From contig JAIWNI010000029.1 of NCBI GenBank assembly GCA_025331435.1, positions 1 through 64,000 on the forward strand: a DNA stretch of 64,000 bases, written 5' to 3'. Below the pieces are notes generated by a model. It was not told the DNA's origin. It searched no databases and saw nothing but the letters and a program-made list of their open reading frames with translations. The DNA is from Choanephora cucurbitarum (taxonomy: Eukaryota; Mucoromycota; Mucoromycetes; Mucorales; Choanephoraceae). Made by a program: the position numbers and the translations under genes. The first letter of the stretch is position 1. Each line of letters begins with the position of its first letter. Of this stretch, positions 48,958 to 61,897 are shown piece by piece.

Positions 48958-50891
48958 GATTATATCTAACTATGTTTTGTTTAAAGAAGAAAAAAAAAAT
49001 AAAAAGAAAAATCTCTAGAGATTTTGAGAAAGATTTCAGAGAAAGAAAATGATGTCACTCCAGTTTCGGTGTGTTGATTCTCAGCATAGACTTAAAGTAA
49101 ACGAGGGAGAAAAAAATCATACTAAAGTAGGCAACGTAATGCCAGGAAAGAATGATTTCATTACTGTTAGAGAAAGAGGGTCTCTCTATGCCTAAAGTCT
49201 GTCCTGGCTTCTACTTGACAAGGTGAAAAGTCTATAGCTGTTTTGGATTTTAGAAGGAGGTCTATTTTTTAATACATACATATGAGATAAGCGCAGTAGA
49301 ATTGTTTGAGAGTTAAGCAAATGATTGGCTCCTCAAGAAGATTGTCATTGTCCTCGTCTTCTTTTACATACTAAATATTGCGTGCTTTTTCTTTTCTCAA
49401 TAGCCTGTGTCTAAAGCGGAGTTTCTATTGTTATCTCCCCTAAAAGTAAAAGAGTTATTGAATGGCTCTACTGTCAATTGAGCGATCAGTTCTTTTAGAG
49501 AACGACAATTATATTCTTTTTTTGAAGAAAATATTGCTGTTTTGAGAACAAAGCTAATCCTTTTTCTCTAACAAATAAAAACAGGCAGGCAATATAACCT
49601 TTGGAATCCGACGAAATGAAAGAGCGACCAATTAGCAACACGCACCATTGTATGACAAACGACCCATCCTAGCGTTGAAAAAGGATCTACATAGCATTGC
49701 CAAAAGAAAAGAAGATGTACGTCCATTGTTGTAGTGGATAAATCTTACTGTATAAGTCTGTGAACGAGACAACGCTTTGGTGCTCATTTTACAGCTTGTT
49801 GTTTATACTTTTATTTGGACCTTGGTGACAATGTGTTGGAACTGTAACTGCGCCTTCGTGACAACATTTCAACTTAGAAGTAGAGCTATCGCACTCCAAG
49901 CTTCTTTGAATGGGCTTAGTTGCCTACGATCATTGTACAATGAGATCTCGAAATGTCCGATATTTTCTCCTTAAAAAAAAGAGAGAATTACAAACTTAGA
50001 ATATAAACTGGGGTTGATAGGCGCTCTGTAACTTCCAATACAAGGAATTGTTCCTTATAAAGAAAAAAAAAAGACTTTGTTATGTTTGCAGAAAATGTTC
50101 GGACTCGTTTTTTTTTCTGAAAGTGGCCCATATACTGAGCAAGAGAATCAAGAGCCATCAGCCAAAACGAACATAGTAAAAACTAATGTCGCATGATACG
50201 AATTGTGATCAGCGAGGATAGAAAAAAAAACGCCAAAAAAAAAAGATCAATAACACTTGAAACAATTCCCTTACCTTTGAATCATGTTGGCCAAACACAC
50301 AACCCTGTCTTTTGTTTAGTGAACAAAAGAAAACGCACACTTGGTAGAATTTCATTGTTGATACTACCTTAAAGCTGTTAATGACAACCTAATATGTTTC
50401 CCCTTTTAGTAATTTCGGGATTTGTTTTGGCGATGCAACAAATCAGGTGCACTTTTTGTTTGCTGATATATCGCCTTTCCCTCTCCTTTCCTCTTTCTTA
50501 AGAAATAACAGCATTAGCTAATTAGCCATGCTATACAAACAAGCTTGCTCAAGAAGGAAGAAAAAGAGAGAGAGGGGGAGAAAAGGATAAGCTTGATGAT
50601 GAGTCACATATGATAAATGCATATGCAAGTGAACTTGATTTTAAAGTTTATTAAACCCAGAGCCAGAGTTACACAAATAATGAGACCACGTCATAAGTTT
50701 TCTCCAATCAGGTACGCACAATAAAAAATTTTCGCACTGCTTTTTTACACACCTTCTTTAAGAAACCAAACTTCTTTTCCCTTTTTTTTTTTCTTTCTCC
50801 TTACCTTCCTAAAAAAATATCTCCAATACAGGGAGTTGCCATATTCAGCACTTCTAAAACCTAACAAAGAATTCAAGTCGAAATAAATAAA
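48958..50891. other. Intergenic region between MCR1 and the MADS-box gene
   Basis: 1.9 kb separating divergent genes. CCAAT (50704-50708) lies 184 bp upstream of the MADS start codon. Purine runs occur at 50550-50590. No gene is recognised; the 65-codon frame at 49777 has no motif. Confidence 0.5.
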
Positions 50892-51997
50892 ATGAATCCA
50901 GACTTGACAAACGAAAGACTCCAACAACAAGAAATGAACCAAAAGATCTTTGAGGCTGAAGATCCCAACGACTCTGCTGGTGGTGAGGATTCCGACAATG
51001 ACAAGCCTGCCAGACGTTCGGGTAGAAGAAAGATCAAGATTGAGTATATCGAAGACAAGAACCGTAGACATATTACTTTCTCTAAGCGTAAGGCTGGTAT
51101 TATGAAGAAGGTAAGTTATATAAAACAAACAGTCAACCTCAAGACTTATATAAGAACAGGCTTATGAATTAAGTACCTTGACCGGAACACAAGTCTTATT
51201 GCTCGTCGTATCTGAAACTGGTCTTGTATATACCTTCACAACTGTCAAGTTACAGCCTATTGTGACTAAGCCTGAAGGGAAAAATCTTATTCAAGCTTGT
51301 CTGAATGCTCCTGATCCAATGTCTACCGAGCAAGCTGTAAAGTATAAGAGAAATTCAATACAATGCATGTGTTCTGATCTCTTTATTGTTTTAGTCTGGA
51401 GACGCGTCATATAACAATACATCACCTCAAATTGATGAGAAGAAAGCAATCTATGATGATACCAAGGTAAAATTAAGCTTTTCTGTCTTTTTTAATTCGA
51501 AATCTAACATACGTATTGATTGTCCATAGCCTGATCCTTCTTCTGTTGCTGGTGGTAATGGTGCTGGTGCCGTTCCTCCTCAACAACCCCCCAGTCAGCC
51601 TCCATCATCTCAACAACCTCCTGCTCCTACTGGTTATAACAACAATGGTGGTAACGGATCAAGCAATCCTGGCTACCAACCACAACAACCCTATGGTCAA
51701 CATCAGCCTAGCCACCCTCCTCCACCTCCACCTACTGGTCCCAACAGCAGTCCTTACAGTGGACATTCAGGTTACATGAATGGACAAAATGGTTACCAAC
51801 CTCCTCCTCCATCTCAACCACAAGGTGCTTATGGTCAAATGCCTCAACCTAGTTTCTATGGTGGTCAACAGCAACACTACATGCCTCACCAACAACCTCA
51901 GGGATACTGGCAACAACAACAACCAGGCAATGCTTTGCCTAGACAGGATCAACCACCTATGATGGATGATAAGACCAGAAGAGGTATTAAGAAATAG
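50892..51997 (+). CDS. MCM1/SRF-type MADS-box transcription factor
   Basis: Four exons (50892-51110, 51160-51336, 51395-51466, 51530-51997) give 311 aa. An acidic leader (EDPNDSAGGEDSDNDK) precedes the type I MADS domain: RRKIKIEYIEDKNRRHITFS, KRKAGIMKKAYELSTLTGTQ, VLLLVVSETGLVYTFTTVKL, then the SAM-like dimerisation part QPIVTKPEGKNLIQACLNAP. Intron 1 falls exactly after GIMKK. The C-terminal half is a Gln/Pro/Tyr-rich activation-type region (QQPPSQPPSSQQPPAPTGY, PPPPPPTGPNSS). In yeast Mcm1 controls mating and cell-cycle genes together with cofactors. MEF2-type is excluded by the SRF-like TGTQVLLLVVSETG. I infer the MCM1 name by family, not by synteny. Confidence 0.94.
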
Positions 51998-52714
51998 CTT
52001 ATTTCATGATTTCTATCTCCTCTCCTTTCTCCTACATATATATAGCAATGGACAAATCCAATTCCCTTTTATATCCAAACTCTATTATTATTATTATATT
52101 TTTTTTTACTCCTCTTTTCTCCCCCGCATTCTATAAAATACTAGTCACATTTCTTTTTGGCTCTAAAGTCTATATTTTTGTGTGTATGTATGTGTGTTTA
52201 TTGAATGCAAACAATTAGTTGCTATGCAGTGCATAGTTAAGATATATTCCATTGAGATATATTGAGAGACATTGTTAGAAGAAAACTATTGTTTGAAGGA
52301 TATGCTCTGTAGAAAATAGAAATTGCTCATATTTAGTTAGTCCAAATAAAGAAATAGTTGGCTGTGATAAACTATGAGCAACTGTCCATTTGTTTATTGT
52401 TCATTCTTCTTTGTTCTCACTTCAAGATCAACATTGAGAGAAGCTCAAGTTTGATTAAAGGATTGTGGATGAAGAGACAACTCACTTAAAATCATAGAGA
52501 AATAAGCCTTGTATATATACGATTGGCCACTTCATGTAATACTATCTGTGCTAAACATAAGTACAACCTAAGTTCAGCTATTAGACCTATTTCTAGCAAA
52601 AATAGGACAGCTTTGACTGATCAAACACTTTATTTATGCAACACATCATAACTTACTATTAAACAAAGGCATGTTTATTAAATAGTCAAAGATAGCATAG
52701 TCTAATTCCTCTGT
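51998..52714. other. Intergenic region, converging 3' ends
   Basis: About 0.7 kb between the stops of two convergent genes; AT-rich with poly-T near 52099. No gene seen. Confidence 0.5.
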
Positions 52715-53620
52715 TCATTTTCTATCAAACAAGTAATCAAAGAATGTTTTCTCAGGCATAGTCCATTCAGCAATGTCCAAGTAATCAATGGATTCTTTGT
52801 CTTGTTTGGTGACATAATCTATATAGGCAGGGTGACAGATGAAAGTCACTCGACAATCATCTTGGTCTGTTTCACCTAAAGGAAATAGAAAGAAAGGATG
52901 TTTAGCACATACACACGCTGTTACTTGCTCAAAGTACTTTACTAAATGAGTAGAGTCCATAATACCGACTCATTGTGTGTAGCACATAACGCTCAAACTG
53001 GTTGTTAGAGACCACTTGAATCTTAAAACAAGCGTTGTCCAGTGCATGGATATCCTTCATCCATTCTGTAATTGACTGTATCAACTGGAGCTCGTAATTG
53101 CTCACTAAACTCTGAGAAATATGCGCTTTCTTCAAGTCATGTCGTATGTGCCTTGATAAAGGTACATATGCTTTGTCTTCCTCTTCGTCTATAATTGATG
53201 GATCAAAATGGTGCTCCTCCAAGTCAACAAACATCTGTCTTTTCTTTTTAGGTGCATCATCATAGCCTGGAGGGCGCAAATCCTCAGCATAAAGGACAGC
53301 AGAGGGGTGGTCCAAGAAGTTATCTAATAGGATTGCTTCAATACAACCTCTTTTCTTTTCAAATATCCATGTTCAAGTAGCTTATTACTGTTTGTCCAAC
53401 GCTTTCTTCTTCGACTGCCTTCTTTGCCAATGAGGTGAAGTCGAGGCTCCTTTTTGGGTTCCTCTGGTTTAGATTGCTTTTGAACCCTAACAGGCTTGGA
53501 CTGTCTTTCTTGAGAACCTTCACGTTGCAATCCCAACAGTTGAGCCCTTTGTTGTAAAATGGATTCCCAATGGGCTGTTGAATGCACAAAGATGACAGTT
53601 GATTGTCGTTGAATGGCCAT
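52715..53620 (-). CDS. R3H-domain protein with R3H-associated N-terminal region
   Basis: Three exons (53620-53389, 53323-52943, 52875-52715) give 257 aa. The N-terminal half contains RRRKRWTNNNFLDHPSAVLY and AEDLRPPGYDDAP, typical of the R3H-associated N-terminal domain found in R3HDM4-like and fungal proteins. The splice across TN|N is set by the reading frame. The second half carries an R3H-type segment, NQFERYVLHTMSRYYGLYSF, with the RxxxH core (single-stranded nucleic-acid binding). A C-terminal extension follows (VTFICHPAYIDYVTKQD). The role is unknown beyond probable nucleic-acid binding. CCAAT at 53736-53740 lies 116 bp upstream of the start. Confidence 0.8.
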
Positions 53621-54016
53621 GATAAGAAGTATGAAAGGATAGGGGTTATGAGAGAATAAGTAAAAAAAAAATAGATACACCCACGCCTTTTCTGCTTGTT
53701 TTCTTATTTGTTAGCTTCGAGTTCTCCTCATCCCAGCCAATCAATAGACTAGAAATTATTTAAAGGTATGGATGATCGAATCATGAGATAAAAGTTAATT
53801 CATCCTACTGTGCACAGTTGCTTTCTTATTTTCTGAGTGCATAGAATGGATCTAGAGAAGCGTATGTGAAGATTAGCCTGGTAATAAAAGGGAGTCAAAA
53901 GAAAGGCTACAAGTAAAGCCCTGTTGTTTTTCCTTAGAATAAGCAATCAAGTTTCTGGGAAATAAATGTGTATTACAAAGGTATACAAGTTTAATAGGTT
54001 AATTCTGTAAGATACA
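53621..54016. other. Intergenic region between EXO84 and the R3H gene
   Basis: About 0.4 kb between EXO84's stop and the R3H start, both on the minus strand. It must hold the R3H promoter and EXO84's 3' end; CCAAT at 53736-53740. Confidence 0.5.
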
Positions 54017-56836
54017 TTAGTCGATTCCTTTTAAAATTTCTATTGTCACTTTTTCTTTACCTCGAAGTCTTGCTCTCAAAGTATCCAATTCTGGTATAGG
54101 GCGATTGAAATGATACTACAAAAGAGAGATGAGCAAAGAAAGAAAAAAGATAGCATAGTTTGTCTTGTTTTCATTACATTCAACTGAGAAGAAACTCTTG
54201 GGACTACATTATCTAAAATAAATGAAGCATTGATAGAAGCAATCATTTTCTAAAGATTCAAGGATAAGTGGACTGTGTACTCATAAGGTATCTGTTCAAG
54301 AAGTTTACCTGGTCTTTAGGCAATTCTCTTTTATGGGATTCAGCAACCATTGACCGTAAATAACGTTCAGTTAGTTCACATATACTGTTAACCACAGTAG
54401 AATAGAGCTATTAAAGACATTAGTCACACTGTCTTTGCTATGGATATAACTCTTTCTCTTTACCTGTAATTTAGCCAGTAGACAAATATCATTGGCGAAT
54501 TTAACCAACAGGTTATAAAAGCTGACCACACTAGAAGTGACTTTGACATCAGTACCCAAACCTTGACCAGAGACCACATTGAAGTTATCGTTCTGGACAA
54601 ACTTGCCAATCTTTTCCATATTCCGTTTCTCATAAGAAACAATTGTTTCTTTGACATTCTCCAAGAACAAGTCCTCTAACAAGAACTTAAGATCCAAACC
54701 CACTTTTCGGAGCTAGCATAAAAAAAACTGATTAAGCAAGTGGTGGAATGTGTTTGAATTGAATGTTACCATAGAGCAATGTTCTAGAGTGGATTTGAAA
54801 CAATCTGCAATCACTTGACAGCTAAGATTACTTTGGCCAAATACCTGACGCTTATAAATATCAGCATAAATCTCAGTTTGTTCTCGCACCCAAGTAACAA
54901 ATCCTATTTTCAATTACGTATCAAGATAATCAATGTACTTTAGAAAAAGAGAGAGAGAGAGAGAGATTAGGAAGTGACTGTACCTGAAGCCATATCGTTT
55001 TGTTTAAATGAATCTCGATACCATTCACATGTATTTCGAATCAACGTAAAAACCACAAGTGCTAATTCGCTGATATAAGTCGTAATATCGCCTTCAAATA
55101 CCAACTGTCTAATTCTCTTTTTAATGATCAAAGTACGTGTACTTAAGAACACTTGACGAGCCTATATCATATATTAGATACTGAATTTTGTTGTCTGCTT
55201 CTTTAAAAATCACCTTTTCACTCTTGTCTAGACGTAATAGCCAATTGACATAACGTTGGAATTGAATTTTGGTTAATAGTGTGTTGCTAAGATCTCGACT
55301 GATAATCTGACTGAGAATGTCTGTATAACGATCGATATTGTTTCGAGCTTCTTTTACCACAGGTAAAGAACTCGATGATCCAATTACAATGTGACGAGCT
55401 AAAAAAAATAAAAGGAATGAATTCAATCTAAATACATCTTGCCTACAACTCAAACTTACCATTTTCTAGATACACAACGCCCTTTTCAAACTGTCGAAGT
55501 GCAATCAACACTTCTAACTGATCCGCTAATTCAACAAGGTATTTTTCTTTTTCATGATGAATACTGGTAGAAGCAACAGTCTATAGCAGCAATGTCAGTA
55601 TAAAATTCATGCAGATAAGGGCATGCATTTTTACCTTACGTATATCTATCGTACGTGTATATAAAACGACTTATTAGAAAACAGAATCAATACACATAAT
55701 CAACACACTCTACCTAGAGAAGAAGTAGGTCTAGAGCTACCGGCATCATCATCACGATCATCTACTAATCTTCTATAAGCGTGAAGAAGGCCCATTTTAT
55801 CTTCTACTCGCTCTGATCGATAAATAAAAGTATCCGGGTATACAACCACTCGTATAGCATTTGTAAGGTCTATCATCAAATTAGTCTGTTGCACTATGAC
55901 TCTCTTTCTTTTGCAAAAATTTACCTGAAGAATCCTTGATGTCAGTCATGGAGAAATCATCTATACTCCAGCATTTGTCTGCCACAAGCTTATGACCTCT
56001 TTTACGAGCCAACAAGAGACAGTCGTTCAATAAGAATAAATGAACTGCTTGTCTCTGTTGAAGTGTTCTGGTATTGACTTCGAAAAAATTGACGCATTCT
56101 CGAACAATTCGACGATTCTGTGCCTGAGGAATAAATCGCTGCGCTCCTTCAATGCTCTCCCATAAGGCTGTGATCTGAGCATGGTGAATGCTCTTGAGGT
56201 CGTTAGGCATCAATTCGCTTCGTTTTCGTTGAGAAGCAAAGATAGATTCAGCATTTGTTGAATTGGCAGGGTAATCTGTTTGAGTAGCAGCCAAAAAGCT
56301 TTCCCAAATAGACTTCAGTTCGTTCAGATATTCTTTCACACTCAAGACATCAGCGTCCAAGTTGGAAATCTCTTTTGAAATCGATACGAATTCTGTGTAG
56401 TTTCGGTAGACATTACGCTGAAGATCGCCGCCTACAAGATGTTTGGCATCTGTCAACGATTTGTAAAAGCTACGGATGCCTTCTTCATTTGCATCGCCTA
56501 GTGTTCGTTTAACAACTGATTGAAAAAAAAAAGAGAGTGAATATAACGACAAAGCAGTTGTCAATAAACGTGAAAGTTACATTCTTCTGGTTGTAAATTC
56601 TCATCGGCAAACCGATGCAAATCAACTGTGATAGGCGCTGAAGGTGTTGTTGTTGTTCTTAAGGCATTACTGGTGGTAGAAGTAGAGGTAGATGGGGCCA
56701 TTGCATAGGCTTTAGGAATATAGCCAGTGGATAAGGGCGAAGATACATTGTGGCTAGCGTTTTTGTTTTTGTCTTTTCGTCTAAAGTGCTCAGTACTGCC
56801 AAATCCCTTTTTTCGTAAACTGCCTACAGACTTCAT
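54017..56836 (-). CDS. EXO84: Exocyst complex component EXO84
   Basis: Exocyst subunit tethering secretory vesicles to the plasma membrane before fusion. Twelve exons: 56836-56581, 56515-55925, 55869-55714, 55669-55635 (35 bp), 55580-55460, 55398-55214, 55161-54984, 54903-54770, 54712-54464, 54407-54309, 54249-54178 and 54115-54017. They add up to 724 aa, close to the family's length. The N-terminal part is a Lys/Ser-rich tail, then ADENLQPEEFVKRTLGDANE and GIRSFYKSLTDAKHLV (Vps51/EXO84 N-terminal coiled-coil). The middle matches the PH-like region, AVHLFLLNDCLLLARKRGHK and CWSIDDFSMTDI. The helical C-terminal part has ARQVFLSTRTLIIKKRIRQL and FVTWVREQTEIYADI. Exon 3's acceptor was chosen because it alone gives DSSDLTNAIRVVVYPD in frame. 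Confidence 0.92.
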
Positions 56837-58018
56837 GACTAGTATAAGATTCAAGGAACAAAACAGAGCAACAAGTTAATTTTTATGTGTGTAATATGCG
56901 CGGAAACCGAATCAGCCTATTGGCCTCTTCTCTTTGTGCATCAATCTCCCTTTACTTTTTCAAGACCGCTTATGGCACCTCTTTCTTTTTATCTCTGACA
57001 TAAAAAAACAAAAGTACCTTTATGGAATAGTTGGAAACAATCTAGAGAACCAGTCTGCTATTGATTGCACTCTTTAATGCATAAAGCGTTGGAAAATGCC
57101 CAGCGCAGCGAGCTCCTATAAACTACTTGTTACACAAACTAGATACTTCAGCAGCAATAGAACTGAGTGCTTATTCCTGCAATTCGAAACCATCGCCACT
57201 TTTATGCATATTTTTTGTTCAGATTTTAGCGCGTTGTGCTTGAAATCGATATTTTGTTCAGACCAATAATCATGACCGAGAAAGACTGCCTTAACATGTC
57301 TGTGTCAAATAAAATTTGTAAATCTTTTTGTATTTATGTTTGGCAAAAGAGGAAAAACCAGAGCTTGTGGTAGAGAAAGAGAAAAATTGAAGGCTTTGTG
57401 GTAGTCTCGAAGAGGCATTGGTTATTATGATTAATGACATTTAAAAAAGAATGCTATTTTGTTTGCTATCTTTCTTCATCTTAGGACTATATCTCTTAGC
57501 TTCCGTTTGCAACTACTTTGCTTGTTTGTTCAGCAACAAAAAAAAACAAATTATGAAGGAAGCCTAATTACCAATTGCAGCATAAGAGCAAAACGAGAAT
57601 TGAGGAGACAAGAACGATCAGAGGATACATTAATAAAATAATACTCGTATACACTACAACTTTGCTTGAGGAGTCTACGAAAGTATTATGTGGTGTCAAA
57701 AATTATTGATAATTGCCTACTTCAAAGCCACTTGTACATGATCGGCTTAAACTCTGAGAAGTATGAAAGGTTTTTCATCGAAGCTCTTAAATAATTCATA
57801 ATTAACAAAAACAATTGCATTGTTTTTGAGAGAACTAAATTGGTTCAACCGTTTTTTATTGATGAGTTTTTCAAAAACTGAATTTTTTTAAAGAATCTAA
57901 TTCTAGAGGCAATGTAATAAATATATCGGTTGCATGAACATTTAATATTCTTGATATAGATACCATCAGTTGCAAGTAAGTGCGAAAGAAGGGGCGATAT
58001 GGATCCGGCCAAATCGAT
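56837..58018. other. Intergenic DNA between EXO84 and the subtilase
   Basis: 1.2 kb. The promoter region of EXO84 shows a GCGC-containing patch near 56900; the remainder is AT-rich. A frame at 57459-57641 has no motif. No gene recognised. Confidence 0.5.
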
Positions 58019-59537
58019 TTAGAGTGGTCTGTTGTATACGAGCAAGTTTGGAGTTCCAATCTTGATAGACTTGATGGCGTCTTTAGTGGAGCTGTTGGAG
58101 ATGACATCATAAAGAGCAGCAGGAGTGGGGTTGCCAAGAATATCAACAAAGAGAGCAGCGACACCAGCAACATGAGGAGCGGCCATAGAAGTACCAGAAA
58201 GAATCTCAGTTGCAGTGGAATTATAGCTAAATGTACTCTCGATAGCTTGACCAGGTGCATTGATGTCAGTACAGTTACCAAAGTTACTGAAAGAGGCCAT
58301 TTCGTCATCTTTGGTAGTAGCACCGACTGCAAAAGTGCTAGGATTGGCAGCAGGCAAGAAGTTGCAAGTAGTGATGTTTTCGTTACCAGCAGCAGCAATG
58401 ACAGGAATACCAGAATCTACCAAAGAGCTGACGGCTCTATTAAAGCTGTCATAAACCGGATCATTAGGGTTTTCTACAGGCACGCCGAGGGACATGTTGA
58501 CGATTGCTTTGCCTTTTTGGTTAGCAGCGTTGTTGCTAACCCATTGCAAACCAGAGAGAATTCCAGAGATTTGACCACTACCAGTGCTGTCAAGGACCTT
58601 GACACCGATCAGAGTAACATTCTTAGCAACACCGTAAGTACTACTACCAACAATACCAGCAACATGAGTACCGTGACCAGTACCAAAGAGGTCATTGTCA
58701 GAGTAAGCATTGAAGCCGAAAGATGCACGGCCTCCAAAATCAACATGATCAGTTCTCAAACCATCATCAACAATGTAGACAAAAGCAGTTGAGCCACCGG
58801 ATGCAGGGTACACATAAAAGCTGTTGTAGTCAACGGGAGTACGTTGAGAGATACGAACTAAATTCCATTCGGCACCAGGTTGGCTGATAAGTGCGGTAGA
58901 GTTAGAATCGTCAGTTCCCTTTATGACAGAAATAGTGTTGTCAACTTTGGCACAGCCTTTACCAAGGCTTTCAATGTTGAGGTTGCCCTTGCGCTCAGCT
59001 TGAGCACGGCGAGCTAATCTTTTCTTGGAAGCACGAGATTTGATGGTTGGTAAGTTGAATTTGATGTCTTGATCAGCAGCAATGCCAACGACTTGGTCGC
59101 CGAGCTTTTCTAATAAAGTCTTCATGACGTTGGTGTCTTTGAACTTGACACCAATAGCCTTGTAGTCGTTACCAATGTTGTAAGTATCAAAGACATGAAC
59201 GTGTTCTTCTTCAGTACCATGGAGAACAACCTTGTTGGCTCTCTTGACTAAGTTTTTGCCAGTAGCTTGAGCAGCAACTTGATAAGCGTGGTCAATAAAC
59301 TCAGGGACAACTAAATACACAAGCAGAGTTAGATTCTTGTGCCTATGCACATCATAATAGCCACACTTTTATCTGATACTTACAGTTGTTGATACACAAG
59401 TTCTTGTCTAACTGGATAATGAAGTTGCCATTACCATTAGTGGTGTTAGCGGCAATTTCAAATTCAGTGCTAAGGGAAGCGGAAGTGGCAGACATGCAGG
59501 AAATTGCAAAGAAAACTATGGCTGTACGGATCATCAT
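58019..59537 (-). CDS. Secreted subtilisin-like serine protease (proteinase K-type)
   Basis: Two exons (59537-59384, 59310-58019) give 481 aa. A signal peptide (MMIRTAIVFFAISCMSATSA) leads into an inhibitor_I9-type propeptide (VPEFIDHAYQVAA...VVGIAADQDIKF) ending around KKRLARRAQAERKG, a basic stretch suggesting processing. The mature S8 domain has the Asp motif VYIVDDGLRTDHVD (Asp about 233), His GTGHGTHVAG (about 264), oxyanion Asn IAAAGNEN (about 361) and Ser LSGTSMAAPHVAG (about 426). The Asp motif reads DDG rather than the common DTG/DSG. Substrates are unknown; such enzymes are usually extracellular or vacuolar scavengers. The TATA box at 59660 is 123 bp upstream. Confidence 0.95.
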
Positions 59538-59659
59538 TTTTACTGGTTATTCAGTTGCTAGGATTCAGAAAATAGAAATGTGGAGACTGTAAGTTCTTCT
59601 TGAGAGAAAGAGACAGAAACTGTTGAGAGGTAATGAAAAAAATTGAGTAAAGTTCATGT

Positions 59660-59668
59660 CTATTTATA
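59660..59668 (-). promoter_or_regulatory. TATA box of the subtilase gene
   Basis: On the minus strand TATAAATAG lies 123 bp before the ATG at 59537, matching the nonamer at the CCCH gene. This implies a TATA-dependent, probably regulated promoter. Confidence 0.65.
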
Positions 59669-61897
59669 TCATTTTATTTCATACTCGTTCTGCCCCACTT
59701 TTACCAAGACTCTGCCTCCAGTTTCCTTTTACGCGCGTGTCTTATTCCGCTTATTTGTTGTTTATTGACAAGTTGTCTCCAAAGGGTCGTTTCATTAATT
59801 TTTTTTGGGTAATGCTCGGATCAAAGAAATATAGTCAAAATTTTTTTGACTTTAGTCTTATGATTTATCTGCTAATGTAATTGATGCGAAATAAAAACAT
59901 TGGTTTTTTTGTTCCTTGTTAAAGCCTTTTGAGGACTTCAGATAAATGGAATAATTCCCCTACAAAAAGTTCATGTGTATATTACATTGACTAGTATTAC
60001 TTAAGTATGGTACCTAGTGTGCATTGCAGTATGCTGTTGCTCCTATACTGTACAAATAAGCTTTGTGGAGAATTGATTTTAAGATTTAGTGATCAGAAAA
60101 GAAAAAGAACCTCGCGTTTTTGAAGCTTTTACATTTCTGCATCTAAACACTAAACGATTTTCTGTTTTGTATATTTCTTTTTCTGGAGAACGAAAAAAAT
60201 AACGCATGGAATAGTTTAGTTGTTCCCCTCTGTTTCACAAAATCCATTGACTTCAACTACAATCATTGTAGGTGGATATCGAATCATATCAAGGCAATAC
60301 AAGCCATGAATATAATACATAATGAACAAGGCACGAGGATCTTTTTATATATCATTGATTGTACAAATACTTTTAAGACTTTGTTAAAGAAACAGAAAAA
60401 CAATAGGAGCAAAGTTAAGCTTAATCTTACAAACATGTCTCTACATGAATTCTAGTTGCAAACAGCTTTTTTTTTTCTTTTGACCGAAAAAAGAAAGTTA
60501 GTTTTTCTAGGCTTTCCATTTGTTTAGTGAATGAGCCCTTGAATGCTGTTGCTCTAGATATTGTAAATTAGATTTACATCCCATCAAAGTTAGTCATACA
60601 TGACCTACACAACAACAAACTGTATTGATGCAGTTTCTAAAGCAAGCAAATTCGAATAAAAAAAAAAAGACTATACAGAAATATTTTATAGATCAAAATA
60701 GAGCTAGCTTTGGTGGGTACTCAATACAGTTTGTAGTATGTAGAGTGGCAAAACATAAAAGCTTATGATGACAGCATATAAGAAACATGAAAAAACAAAT
60801 AGCCCCAAACTAAAGTGCTTGAAGCAAAGACAAACACAACTAATTCTTTAATTAGAGAACGGCGATTTAAGGAACATCCCGATTTAGGGAACACTTTGTT
60901 TCTACCGAGTCTCTTCTTAAATGCCAATCTGTTTCAGAGTTAATTGTACTTAGATTTCCAAACCTCGTTGTAAGATGAGTAGAGAAAACAAACTCAAAGC
61001 TTATTTCAAATATAGTAAATTAACATAGGTTTCAAGAGAAAACTGAACAAAAGTACTGAGGAGAACGCCATTGGCCATCAATTCAACTATTATTGGGCGT
61101 TGATGCGCACGAAATAAGACTTTGTTACAAGACAGGAAATGCAATGAAGACAGAGGGATAAGTGACATTTGGGTATTCAGTCAAGGTACCTACTTAGACA
61201 TGGTATTGAAGGATTTCAGTATGAGTTTCAAAGAGCAAATCTGTCTTGATCTTATTCTCTTTTTTGAAACCATTCTTTGCTTTTCAATAAAGATGAAATA
61301 ACTGCGCTTGTCTGAATGATATAGCTTTGCTTTTGTTTATGTCTCTTTGTTTAATGTAAAGACCACCGCAAAAGTTGACTATGGATCAATTGTTTCACGG
61401 TGCCGATAGATCTTGACTGAGTGGTTATCAAACTCAGTACAAATAATGAAAAATCACTCTAAATAAAGCAGTAGTGTATAAGAATGAGCTGTCACTATGA
61501 AGGTATATAGGCTTTAACTTGCTTGCCTTCACATAGAACCATTTGTTCTTGTTGCTTATTTATGCATCAAGAGGGTTGGGTTCGAGATAAATGGATAGCC
61601 GTACTTCTATACCATGCCTGTACAGAGACTATTCTATACAAAATGGGCAATAACGATCCAAGAGATATATTGATGAAGCGACTGAATCTCAGGCTATGCC
61701 ATTCCATGACAGTCTGTCTAAAGAAAACTTACCTTTGATAACCTTATAAAAAAACGCTTGATATCATCTTTCTAGGTACACAATAATACACCCATCTGAT
61801 TGGCTTATTCAAATGGATGATATTTATTATTTTTGGGCTTGGGTTCAAAATAAGCTTGGCTTTTCTTTTTTTTTTTCATTTTCTTTCACTATTCATC
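59669..61897. other. 2.2 kb intergenic region upstream of LCB1
   Basis: AT-rich. Frames of 71-74 codons (59656-59880, 61523-61738) lack family motifs. An inverted CCAAT (ATTGG, 61799-61803) sits about 95 bp before the LCB1 start codon. No transposon remnant recognised. Confidence 0.5.

Noticed and set aside
57980..58792. 270-codon plus-strand frame
   Set aside because: Antisense shadow of the subtilase catalytic domain.
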